Shown: one piece after another, positions 10,870 through 18,848 of the stretch
Numbering within the stretch: the first letter of the stretch is position 1
How the letters are laid out: each line of letters opens with the position of its first letter
DNA from: Candidatus Dormiibacterota bacterium
GTDB lineage: Bacteria > Chloroflexota > Dormibacteria > Aeolococcales > Aeolococcaceae
Assembly (NCBI GenBank): GCA_019245575.1
Contig: JAFARE010000031.1
Coordinates: 1 to 41,468, forward strand
Direction: 5' to 3'
Length of the DNA: 41,468 nucleotides
Notes under the pieces: generated by a model
The model's input: the letters and a program-made list of their open reading frames with translations, nothing else
Told to the model about the DNA's origin: nothing
Database searches by the model: none
Translations under genes and position numbers: made by a program

Positions 10870-11646
10870 TCAGCCGGGCCTGATCTCCTCGGGCTGCGGC
10901 GTGCGCGTGACCTCGAGACCGGCGGCGGCGCACTCCTCGGCGAACACGGCGGCGTCGCGGGGAGCGCAGCAGCGCGTGTCGTTGTTGAAGAAGGCGTAGA
11001 CGTCGCTCACCGCGTCGCGCCGCTGCGCGAGCCGGGCCGCCCAGCTGCGCAGAGCCGCGCGCCGGTAGCACGGCGCCGGCGAAGCCGTGCCCTGGTGGAA
11101 GCGCACGTACATCCAGGAGAGATCGGGCCAGTCCGGCTCAGGTGACGCGTCGAGTCTGTCGGTCACGCAGAGCGCCGCATTGCGCGCGCGCAGCACGGCG
11201 CGCACGTCATCGCTGAACCACGTGGCGTCGCGGAACTCGACTGCGACGCGGATCCGCCGGGGAAATGCCGTCAGCGCCGCATCGAGACGTCCCACATCGG
11301 CGTGAAAGCGCGGCGGCAGCTGCAGGAGCATTGTGGTGAAGGACCGTCCAAGCGGGCGGAAGCGCTCCATCATGGTGCGCACCGGGTCTGTGGGCTCACG
11401 CAGGCGGCGGACGTGACTCAGGTAGCGGCTCGCCTTGAGCACGTACTCGAAATCGCGCGGCGCCGTGTCGTGCCAGCGGCGCACCGCATCTTCGGTGGGC
11501 AGGTTGTAGAAGGTGTTGTTGACCTCGACCACGGCGAAGCGCTCCGCGTAATGCTCGAGCCAGGCGCGCTGCGCCAGCTTCTCCGGGTAGAACGGGCCGC
11601 GCCAATCGCGATACTGCCAGCCCGACGTGCCGATCCGGACGAGCAC
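10870..11646 (-). CDS. DUF72 (YecE-like) protein
   Basis: 258 residues, a full-length DUF72 TIM-barrel-like protein. Characteristic segments are RIGTSGWQYRDWRGPFYPEKL at the N-terminus, VEVNNTFYNLP, FEYVLKASRYLSH, VEFRDATWF, and the C-terminal YAFFNNDTRCCAPRDA. The biochemical function of the family is not established, to my knowledge. It starts with GTG 6 bases after the pgl stop and is the last gene of the pentose-phosphate operon, which suggests co-expression with sugar-phosphate oxidation. That link is positional only. Confidence 0.88.
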   Translation of the reverse strand: MLVRIGTSGWQYRDWRGPFYPEKLAQRAWLEHYAERFAVVEVNNTFYNLPTEDAVRRWHDTAPRDFEYVLKASRYLSHVRRLREPTDPVRTMMERFRPLGRSFTTMLLQLPPRFHADVGRLDAALTAFPRRIRVAVEFRDATWFSDDVRAVLRARNAALCVTDRLDASPEPDWPDLSWMYVRFHQGTASPAPCYRRAALRSWAARLAQRRDAVSDVYAFFNNDTRCCAPRDAAVFAEECAAAGLEVTRTPQPEEIRPG

Positions 11647-11652
11647 TCTCGG

Positions 11653-12402
11653 TCAGACCTCGCCGCCGGCAGCGCTCCGGTCGACGATCCACTCCAACGC
11701 CCCGTCCACCGGCGCAACGCCGGCAGAGGGGGTGCGGCCCGCCGCGGTGGCGCGCAGCGCGTCACGCTTGGCCGCTCCCGTGACGAGGAACACGACGTTC
11801 GCGGCCGCGTTGATGGCGGGATACGTCAGCGTGATGCGGTCGTACGGCGCGTAGTCGGCGCGACCGCGCGTCGCCCACCTGTCGCCGACCGCAAGCGCCT
11901 CGGTGCCGGGGAAGAGCGACGCGGTGTGCCCGTTCTCACCCATGCCGAGCAGGATGCAGTCGATGCGCGGCGCCCCCGTCGCGGCGCGGGGCAGCGCCGC
12001 CTCGAGCAGCGCTGAGTAGGCGCGCGCGGCGCCGTCCAGGTCTGGGAGGTCCGCCTCCATGCGGTGCACGCGGGCAGCGTCGATGGGCACGCGGTCGAGG
12101 AGCGTTTCCCGCGCCATGCGGTAGTTGCTCGCCGCGTCGTCCGGGGGACACGCGCGCTCGTCGCCGAAATACACGTCCCACCGGCTCCAGTCGATCCGGT
12201 CGCGCCACGCACCGCTGCTCAGCGTCTCGTACAACAGCCGCGGCGTGCCGCCGCCGGCGAGTGCCACGGAGAAGCGCCCGTGCTGCGCCGCCGCCGTGGA
12301 TGCGAGGCGGTCGATGAGGGCTGCGCCGGCATCTGCGACGCTCCGCTTGTCGCCGAGCACGCGCACATCTCCGTGCAGGCCGTGCAGCGTCCCGGGCGTC
12401 AT
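11653..12402 (-). CDS. pgl: 6-phosphogluconolactonase
   Basis: 249 residues, of the NagB/Pgl (DevB-type) fold. It hydrolyses 6-phosphoglucono-lactone made by Zwf. Family markers are VALAGGGTPRLLYETL near the N-terminus, WDVYFGDERACPPDDAASNY, and ILLGMGENGHTASLFPGTEAL. The ATG at 12402 is chosen because it overlaps the opcA stop in an ATGA junction and gives a normal-length protein; the open frame upstream of it is non-coding overhang inside opcA. It belongs to the minus-strand operon, between opcA and the DUF72 gene. Confidence 0.94.
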   Translation of the reverse strand: MTPGTLHGLHGDVRVLGDKRSVADAGAALIDRLASTAAAQHGRFSVALAGGGTPRLLYETLSSGAWRDRIDWSRWDVYFGDERACPPDDAASNYRMARETLLDRVPIDAARVHRMEADLPDLDGAARAYSALLEAALPRAATGAPRIDCILLGMGENGHTASLFPGTEALAVGDRWATRGRADYAPYDRITLTYPAINAAANVVFLVTGAAKRDALRATAAGRTPSAGVAPVDGALEWIVDRSAAGGEV

Positions 12403-13457
12403 GCCGCCCGCCGCGACAGGTCGACGGCGGACGCGACCGCCGCGGCGTAGATGCTCGCGTCCGTCGCATCCGCCATGAGACGGCTGATCAGCGTCGCGTC
12501 GTCCTGCTGCCGCAGCGAGACCGTTCGCTGCGATGCCGCATCCTCGATCGCGACCGACGTGTGCAGGCAATCGCCGCCGCGCCGGCCGTGGACCGTTGCG
12601 GTGCGACCGTCGCGCGCCGCCTCCACTCGCACCTCGATCAGCGCGCCTGCGTCGTCCTCCGCCTGCGCGCCGTCAGCCGCCACGTCAACGCGGGGCCAAC
12701 CGCTCGCCGGCCAGGACAGGCGTGAGGCCATCCATCCCGCAAGGAGCCACGCCTCGGTCGAAGCGCGCTCGCCGGCGCAGCGCACCGTCAGCGTGGTGAT
12801 GTCCCGCAGGAAAGGGCGGGACCCGACCGGGTCGAAGGCCTGCGCCGTCATCTCGCGCCAGGGTGCGGTGCGCTCCCATGCAAGGTCGGCGAGATGCAGG
12901 CCGTCGCCGAACCGGTGCTGCTCGCCGGCGATGAGCGCAAGAGTCGCGGCCGAGTCGTCGTACGCGCCGCTGTCCACGATGATGCGCTCGGTGAGCTCCA
13001 CGGTGTCGGCGCTGAATGCCTGCCGCAGCGGCGGCGCGCCGAGCACCCACAGGTACACGGGCATGTCGGGGATGAGCAGCGGGGCGACGATTCCGGTCAG
13101 GTGGTACGACGGCTCACCACCGACCTCGAGGCGCACCAGCTCAATCGTCGGCTGCGATGCGTCGCCGCCGTGCAGGGACACATCCGCCTCCATGCGTTTC
13201 GCGTCATCCGGCCGGGCGAGGATGACGATGGCGCGCGCCGGATGGACCGCGCCGATGCGCAGCAGCGCGGCCGCCGCTCGTGAAGCCTGGTCCGGCTCGG
13301 TGCACGCGGCGACCAGGTTGCTCACGGATGTGCGCACGTGTCCATGAGCTTCGCCGGAGGCGATCAGCATCTCGCGGTGCAGCGCGTGGAGCTCGCGCGA
13401 CGCCGCGTCCAAGCCGCTCGCATGCCGAGATCGCAATGGCAGCGTCGCGCTCGTCAC
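12399..13457 (-). CDS. opcA: Glucose-6-phosphate dehydrogenase assembly protein OpcA
   Basis: 352 residues, typical of OpcA, an allosteric partner first studied in cyanobacteria that promotes assembly and activity of glucose-6-phosphate dehydrogenase and is also common in actinobacteria. Recognisable parts are the N-terminal RTSVSNLVAACTEPD segment, PARAIVILARPDD, and the central LTGIVAPLLIPDMPVYLWVLGAPPL region. Start and stop are both embedded in 4-base ATGA overlaps, with zwf upstream and pgl downstream, so translation of the three is coupled. Its place directly after zwf supports the assignment and suggests that Zwf here depends on OpcA. Confidence 0.93.
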   Translation of the reverse strand: MTSATLPLRSRHASGLDAASRELHALHREMLIASGEAHGHVRTSVSNLVAACTEPDQASRAAAALLRIGAVHPARAIVILARPDDAKRMEADVSLHGGDASQPTIELVRLEVGGEPSYHLTGIVAPLLIPDMPVYLWVLGAPPLRQAFSADTVELTERIIVDSGAYDDSAATLALIAGEQHRFGDGLHLADLAWERTAPWREMTAQAFDPVGSRPFLRDITTLTVRCAGERASTEAWLLAGWMASRLSWPASGWPRVDVAADGAQAEDDAGALIEVRVEAARDGRTATVHGRRGGDCLHTSVAIEDAASQRTVSLRQQDDATLISRLMADATDASIYAAAVASAVDLSRRAA

Positions 13458-15046
13458 GGCCGGTGCCAGGAGCGTCCGTCGCGGTCCATGAAGGCACGCG
13501 CCTCATCCGGGCCCCACGTGCCCGCCTCGTAGTTGGGGAAACGGGATGTGTCCGGTGGATGCGCGCGCCATCCGTCGAGGATCGCCGTGCAGATGCGCCA
13601 TGCCTGCTCGACCTCGTCAGCGCGCGCGAACAGTGTCGCGTCACCGAGCATGCAGTCGAGCAGCAGGCGCTCGTATGCCTCCGGCGACTCCTTGAGGAAG
13701 GAGCTTCCGTACAGGAAGTCCATGTTGACGCTGCGGATGCGCATCGCCTGCCCGGGCACCTTCGCGCTGAAGCGCAGCGAGATGCCCTCATCCGGCTGGA
13801 TGCGCAGGATGAGCAGGTTCGGCTCCATGGCGTCGGGAGGCAGCGCGCCGGTGGGCGTGGCGATGTGCCCCGTGAACGGCGAGTGGGGCACGCGGCGGAA
13901 CTGGATGGCGATCTCGGTCGCCCGCTTCATCAGGCGCTTTCCGGCGCGCAGATAGAACGGCGTGCCCGCCCAGCGCCAGTTGTCGACGTCGAGCTTCATG
14001 GCCACGAACGTCTCGCGCAGCGAGCCCGGCTTGACCGCCTTCTCGTCGCGGTACGCGGCGGCTTCCTGACCGTCGACCCATCCCCCGCCGTACTGGCCAC
14101 GCACCGTGTGTGACAGCGCGTCGTCGGGATGGATGGGGCGCACGGCGCGGAGCAGCTTCACCTTCTCGTCGCGCACCGTTTCGGCCTCGAAGTTCGAGGG
14201 CGGCTCCATGCCCACGATGGCCATCAGCTGCATGATGTGGTTCTGCACGATGTCGCGCAGCGCGCCCGCCTCCTCGTAGTACGCGCCGCGACCCTCAACA
14301 CCGATCGCCTCAGCCACGGTGATCTGCACGTGGTCGATGTACTGGCGGTTCCACAGCGGCTCGAAGATGCCGTTGGCGAAGCGGAACACCAGGAGGTTCT
14401 GCACGCTCTCCTTCCCCAGGTAGTGGTCGATGCGGTAGATCTGCTCCTCGGCGAAGAACTCGTGCAGGCGGCTGGTCAGCTCACGCGCCGTGTCCAGGTC
14501 TCGCCCGAACGGCTTCTCCACGATCACGCGGCTGAAGCCGCCGCCCTCCGGCCTGCACAGCCCGGCCTGGTGCAGCCGCTCGGCCAGCGGCACGACCGCG
14601 CTCGGGGGCACGCTGAGGTAGAAGACGCGGTTCCCCGCGCTGCCACGGTCGCGGTCGACATCCGCGAGCTTCGACTTCAGCGCATCGAGTCCGCCGTCGC
14701 GATCCAGGTCGTAGCTCGCTGCGAACAGGCCCGACGCGAATCCCTCCCAGACGTCGTCGTGCAGGGCGACGCGCGAGTGCTCTGCGACCGCATCGCGCAT
14801 GGCGCTGCGAAAACGCTCGTCGTCCATCTCCGTGCGCGCCGCCCCGACGATGCTGAAGCCGGGCGGCAGCGAGCCCTCTGCGGCGAGTGCGTACAGCGCA
14901 GGGATGAGCTTGCGCTGCGTCAGGTCACCGCTGGCGCCGAAGATGACGACGGCGCACGGCGCCGGCAGCCGCGCGCTGCGCAACCCCTCGAGGAGCGGGT
15001 TGGCCTGCTCCTCCGCGGGCGCCTGGGTCAGAACGTCAGCGCACAC
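13454..15046 (-). CDS. zwf: Glucose-6-phosphate 1-dehydrogenase
   Basis: 530 residues. It oxidises glucose-6-phosphate to 6-phosphogluconolactone, usually with NADP+. The dinucleotide-binding motif GASGDLT lies at 37-43, EKPFG at 177-181, and the substrate/catalytic motif RIDHYLGKE at 205-213. The start is a GTG at 15046, 12 bases after the gnd stop, without an obvious Shine-Dalgarno site, so expression may rely on translation through from gnd. The stop overlaps the opcA start (ATGA). Cofactor preference was not determined from the sequence. Confidence 0.96.
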   Translation of the reverse strand: MCADVLTQAPAEEQANPLLEGLRSARLPAPCAVVIFGASGDLTQRKLIPALYALAAEGSLPPGFSIVGAARTEMDDERFRSAMRDAVAEHSRVALHDDVWEGFASGLFAASYDLDRDGGLDALKSKLADVDRDRGSAGNRVFYLSVPPSAVVPLAERLHQAGLCRPEGGGFSRVIVEKPFGRDLDTARELTSRLHEFFAEEQIYRIDHYLGKESVQNLLVFRFANGIFEPLWNRQYIDHVQITVAEAIGVEGRGAYYEEAGALRDIVQNHIMQLMAIVGMEPPSNFEAETVRDEKVKLLRAVRPIHPDDALSHTVRGQYGGGWVDGQEAAAYRDEKAVKPGSLRETFVAMKLDVDNWRWAGTPFYLRAGKRLMKRATEIAIQFRRVPHSPFTGHIATPTGALPPDAMEPNLLILRIQPDEGISLRFSAKVPGQAMRIRSVNMDFLYGSSFLKESPEAYERLLLDCMLGDATLFARADEVEQAWRICTAILDGWRAHPPDTSRFPNYEAGTWGPDEARAFMDRDGRSWHRP

Positions 15047-15058
15047 TGCGGCCCGCGG

Positions 15059-15991
15059 CTACGGCGCCGGTGTCGCGGCTGCCGCTTCCTCGGGCTTCAC
15101 GGCATGACCGCCGAACTCGTTGCGCAGCGCTGCGATGACCTTGTTCCCGAAGCCGTCGGGGAGCCCCGACTGGTATCGCGCCATCAGCGACAGCGCCAGC
15201 ACGGGTGCGGGCACGGAGAGGTCCATCGCCTCCTGCACGGTCCAGCGCCCCTCACCGGAGTCCTCCACCCAGCCGCGCAGGTCGTGCAGCTGCGGATCGC
15301 GTTCGAACGCGCGCTCTGCCAGCTCCAGCAGCCAGGAGCGGATCACGCTGCCCTGGTTCCACAGATGCGCGATGCCGTGCAGGTCGAGCTCACCGAAATC
15401 CTGCTTCGCCTGCAGCACGGCGAATCCCTCGGCGTACGCCTGCAGCATCCCGTACTCGACGCCGTTGTGCACCATCTTCACGAAGTGGCCCGCGCCCGGC
15501 GGCCCCACGTGGAGGAACCCGTCGGGCGGGGCGAGCGTCTCGAAGACCGGCCGGAAGCGCTCCACCGCCGCGTCCGCGCCGCCCACCATCAGGCAGTAGC
15601 CGACCTGCAATCCCCAGATGCCGCCGCTCGTGCCGGCGTCGACGAAATCGATGCCGTGCTCGCGGCAGCTCTGTGCCCGCGCAATCGAGTCGTGGTAGTT
15701 GCTGTTGCCGCCGTCGATGATCGTGTCACCGGGTTGCAGCGCGCTCGACAGCGTCTCAACCGTCTCCTGCGTGATGTGCCCGGACGGCACCATCAGCCAC
15801 ACGCCGCGTGGCGCGGTGAGCTGTGGCACCAACTCCTGCAGCGATCCGACGGTGGTGGCGCCGAACTCCTCCACCGAACGCCGGGCGTCGGGGTTCGGGT
15901 CGAACGCGACCACGCTGTGGCCGCCGTCGCGGCGCAGCCGGTGGACCATGTTCGCGCCCATCCGTCCCAGGCCCACGAATCCGATCTGCAT
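15059..15991 (-). CDS. gnd: 6-phosphogluconate dehydrogenase, short (YqeC/GntZ-like) form, probably NAD-preferring
   Basis: 310 residues, the short decarboxylating 6-phosphogluconate dehydrogenase rather than the roughly 470-residue form. The Rossmann motif GLGRMG is at 7-12. Substrate motifs are DGGNSNY (93-99), GTSGGIWG (120-127) and HFVKMVHNGVEYG (169-181), with catalytic Lys172 and Glu179. After the second beta strand the sequence is AFDPNPD with Asp31, where NADP-dependent enzymes carry Asn-Arg-Ser; an acidic residue there normally selects NAD+. The ATG at 15991 is chosen over upstream codons because GGAGG lies 8 bases before it. The gene follows tal-pgi by 28 bases in the operon. Confidence 0.93.
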   Translation of the reverse strand: MQIGFVGLGRMGANMVHRLRRDGGHSVVAFDPNPDARRSVEEFGATTVGSLQELVPQLTAPRGVWLMVPSGHITQETVETLSSALQPGDTIIDGGNSNYHDSIARAQSCREHGIDFVDAGTSGGIWGLQVGYCLMVGGADAAVERFRPVFETLAPPDGFLHVGPPGAGHFVKMVHNGVEYGMLQAYAEGFAVLQAKQDFGELDLHGIAHLWNQGSVIRSWLLELAERAFERDPQLHDLRGWVEDSGEGRWTVQEAMDLSVPAPVLALSLMARYQSGLPDGFGNKVIAALRNEFGGHAVKPEEAAAATPAP

Positions 15992-15999
15992 GTGTTGCG

Positions 16000-16004
16000 C
16001 CTCC
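16000..16004 (-). promoter_or_regulatory. Ribosome binding site of gnd
   Basis: GGAGG on the minus strand, 8 bases before the ATG at 15991. It decides the gnd start and lies in the 28-base gap after the tal-pgi stop, allowing independent initiation inside the operon. Confidence 0.7.
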
Positions 16005-16019
16005 GGTGAGCGGTGTCCG

Positions 16020-18848
16020 CTAGCGCGCGGCGCCGACCGCGAGTGCCGCTTCGCGCAGCCGTCCCAGGCCGGCATCGAGGTCCCCGCTGATGTGGACCCG
16101 GATCACGCGGCGCCCGTGGTCGCGCAGCGAGCGCAGGTCTCCCTCAGCCTGCGCCTGCTTGAGGATGGAGAAGGTGTAGGGCTGCCCCGGGATGGGCACG
16201 TCCTCGGCGTCGTCGGCGGTGATCTGGATGAACACGCCCGTGTTGGGGCCGCCCTTGTGCAGCTGACCGGTGCTGTGCAGGAAGCGCGGACCGAATCCCA
16301 GCGTGGTCGCCACGCGGCGCGAGTCGCGGATGGCGACGCGCAGCGACTGCAGCGCATCGAGGTTGCGCTCGTCGGGGGTCACATAGGCCATCAGCGCGAC
16401 GTAGTCGCCGGCCTGCGCGCTGTCGAGGTGCGCGCGCAGCGCTTCCGCGACGCCACCCGTCGCGGGGTCCGAGCCGTAGACGGCGATGCCGTGGTCCTCT
16501 GCAGCCGGCTTCGCGGCGGGCAGCGAGCGGTGCTGCTCGTACCCGGCGAGCACCGCCTTGGTGTTGTCCTTCGACTCCTGCACGTTGGGTTCGTCGAAGG
16601 GGTCGATGCGCAGCGCGGCGCCGGCGACCGCCGTGGCGAGCTCCCAGCGGAAGAACTCGGCGCCGAGGTCGAGGCGGTCGTGCATGTCGATCGTCACGAC
16701 CGGCTGGCCGGCTATGCGGAGTGCGCCCACGCGGCGGTCGAACTCCGCATCGCCCTCGAGCCGCAGCGCCACGAAGAGGCGATCGTTTCCGTACACACCG
16801 GGTTCGCCGATGGGCTCGGAGCCGATCGGCACGATGCCCCGGCCCTCCTTGCCCGTGCTCTCCGCGATCAGCTGCTCGGCCCACAGCGAGAATGCGTCGA
16901 TGTGCGGTGGCGCGAGGATGGTCACCTTGTCGCGGCCGGCGTCGTGCAGCAGCCCCATGAGGCTGCCGAGCACCAGCCCCGGGTTCAGGTCGGGCGGCAC
17001 GCCGGCTGCGCACAGCCGGCGGATGTCGGCCGCACGGTCGAGCAGCGCCTCGATGTCGATGCCCGCAACGGCGGCGGGCACCAGTCCGAAGAAGCTCAAC
17101 GCCGAATAGCGGCCGCCGATGTCCGCCGGGTTCTCGAAGATCTCGCGGAACGATCGCTCCTGCGCGGTGCGCGCCAGCGACGTGCCGGGGTCGGTGACAG
17201 CGATGAAGTGCGAACCGGGCTCGGGCACGCCGGCGGCACGCACCACCTCCCAGAAGTGCGCCAGGTGCGAGAGCGTCTCCACGGTCCCGCCCGACTTGCT
17301 GGCCACGATGAAGCCGGTGCGCGACGGATTGAGGGCGGACGTCAACCGCGCGATCGCCACCGGGTCGGTGGTGTCGAGCACGTGCAGCACCGGCTGTCCC
17401 GCCGCGCTGCCCAGCGCGGTGCGCAGCACCTCGGGGCAGAGGCTCGATCCGCCCATGCCCAGCAGCACGCAGTCGGCCCAGCCCGCTTCGTGCACGGCCG
17501 TGCCGAGTGCCAGCAGGCGCGGCAGGTGTTCGCGCATGGCGATAGCGACGTCGAGCCAGCCCAGCCGGTTGCGGATGACGTCCGCGTGGGCGCGGTCGCC
17601 AGGCTTCCACACATCGGGATCGCGCGCCCAGATGCGGCTGACGAGCGTCTCGGAGCCCTCGCTCGCGATGGCCTCGGCGACGGTGGCGCCCGAGGACCCG
17701 AAGTCGGCTTGCTGGCGGCCGATGTACGCGCCATGCATCCGGTCGACCTTGACCGTGATCTCGCGGATCAGCGCGACGTAGGAGTCGCTGAACGACTTCA
17801 CGCCTGCGTCGAGCAGCTCCTGCGTGACCGCATCCATGTCGATCCCGGCCTTGGTCAGCTGCTCCATCACCTCGTGCGCGGTCTCATAGTCGCGCGCTGT
17901 GTCCGCCTTCACGATGCCGTGGTCGCGGAAGGCGTCGACGGTGCTCGGCGGCATCGTGTCGACCGTGTCCCGGCCGATCAGCGCCTCGGCGTACACCACG
18001 TCGCGATAGTTGGGGTTCTTTGCGCTGGTGCTGGCCCAGAGCGGCCGCTGCACGTGCGCGCCCGCCTCGCGCAGGCGTCCGAATCGCGTGGCGCCGAAGC
18101 GCTCTTCGAACTTCTCGTACGCCAGCACGGCGTTCGCGATCGCCGCCTTGCCCAGCAGACCCTCATACAGCGCGTTGCCGGGATCCGCGGCGAGCTTCTC
18201 CTGCAGCAGCTTGTCGACTGCGGTGTCCACCCGGCTGACGAAGAATGACGCGACCGAGTGCACATCAACTGACTCGCCGCTGTCGAGCCTCTCCTCGAGC
18301 GCGGTGATGTACTGGTCGATGACCTCTTCGTACCGCGTCAGCGCGAAGATCAGCGTGATGTTGATGTTGCGGCCGTCGCGCAGAGAGCGCCGAATGGCGG
18401 GGATGCCCTCCTGTGTCGCGGGGATCTTCACCATCAGGTTGGGCCGCTGCACCATGTCCCAGATGCGCTGTACCATCGCCGCAGTACCCGCGGCGTCGTG
18501 CGCCAGGTTGGGAGCGACCTCGTGGCTCACGAACCCGTCGGCGCCTTCTGTGCGCTCGAAGACCGGCAGCAGCGCATCGGCGGCGTGCTGGATGTCTGCA
18601 ACCGCGATGTTGAGGAAGATCTCGTTGGGATCGTCGACGCCGGACGCGACCAGCTCCCTGATCTGCGCGTCGTAATCTGCGCCCTCGCCGATCGCCTTCT
18701 GGAAGATGGTGGGGTTGCTGGTGAGCCCGGTGACGTTGTCCTCTCGGATGAAGCGCTCCAGCTCGCCGCTGGTGATCAGCTCGCGGCTGATGAAGTCCAG
18801 CCACACGCTCTGGCCCTGCGCGGCAAGCTGCTGCAGCGGGTTGGGCAT
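16020..18848 (-). CDS. Bifunctional transaldolase / glucose-6-phosphate isomerase
   Basis: 942 residues, a two-enzyme fusion. The transaldolase half (about 1-375) begins WLDFISRELITSG, contains GLTSNPTIFQKAI (41-53), has the Schiff-base lysine K141 in KIPATQEGIPAI, and includes WASTSAKNPNY (271-281). The isomerase half (about 385-942) has GMGGSSLCPEVL (464-475) and the sugar-phosphate loop VASKSGGTVETLSH (515-528). Transaldolase makes fructose-6-phosphate and the isomerase turns it into glucose-6-phosphate, the Zwf substrate, so the fusion joins the last step of carbon rearrangement to the return step of a cyclic pathway. The ATG overlaps the tkt stop (TGATG). Such fusions are known in several bacterial phyla. 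Confidence 0.95.
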   Translation of the reverse strand: MPNPLQQLAAQGQSVWLDFISRELITSGELERFIREDNVTGLTSNPTIFQKAIGEGADYDAQIRELVASGVDDPNEIFLNIAVADIQHAADALLPVFERTEGADGFVSHEVAPNLAHDAAGTAAMVQRIWDMVQRPNLMVKIPATQEGIPAIRRSLRDGRNINITLIFALTRYEEVIDQYITALEERLDSGESVDVHSVASFFVSRVDTAVDKLLQEKLAADPGNALYEGLLGKAAIANAVLAYEKFEERFGATRFGRLREAGAHVQRPLWASTSAKNPNYRDVVYAEALIGRDTVDTMPPSTVDAFRDHGIVKADTARDYETAHEVMEQLTKAGIDMDAVTQELLDAGVKSFSDSYVALIREITVKVDRMHGAYIGRQQADFGSSGATVAEAIASEGSETLVSRIWARDPDVWKPGDRAHADVIRNRLGWLDVAIAMREHLPRLLALGTAVHEAGWADCVLLGMGGSSLCPEVLRTALGSAAGQPVLHVLDTTDPVAIARLTSALNPSRTGFIVASKSGGTVETLSHLAHFWEVVRAAGVPEPGSHFIAVTDPGTSLARTAQERSFREIFENPADIGGRYSALSFFGLVPAAVAGIDIEALLDRAADIRRLCAAGVPPDLNPGLVLGSLMGLLHDAGRDKVTILAPPHIDAFSLWAEQLIAESTGKEGRGIVPIGSEPIGEPGVYGNDRLFVALRLEGDAEFDRRVGALRIAGQPVVTIDMHDRLDLGAEFFRWELATAVAGAALRIDPFDEPNVQESKDNTKAVLAGYEQHRSLPAAKPAAEDHGIAVYGSDPATGGVAEALRAHLDSAQAGDYVALMAYVTPDERNLDALQSLRVAIRDSRRVATTLGFGPRFLHSTGQLHKGGPNTGVFIQITADDAEDVPIPGQPYTFSILKQAQAEGDLRSLRDHGRRVIRVHISGDLDAGLGRLREAALAVGAAR

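Noticed and set aside
9263..11071. A 602-codon minus-strand frame opposite the histidine kinase
   Set aside because: The kinase motifs on the plus strand are complete. The minus frame is Ser/Arg-rich, partly in the rpe region and partly opposite the kinase, with no motif.
12403..12570. An N-terminal extension of 6-phosphogluconolactonase by 56 residues
   Set aside because: It lies entirely inside opcA, is Arg/Gly-rich, and the ATGA junction at 12399-12402 provides the natural start.
15699..18248. An 849-codon open frame on the plus strand opposite gnd and tal-pgi
   Set aside because: Same reason: it crosses the gnd/tal-pgi junction and has no domain signature.
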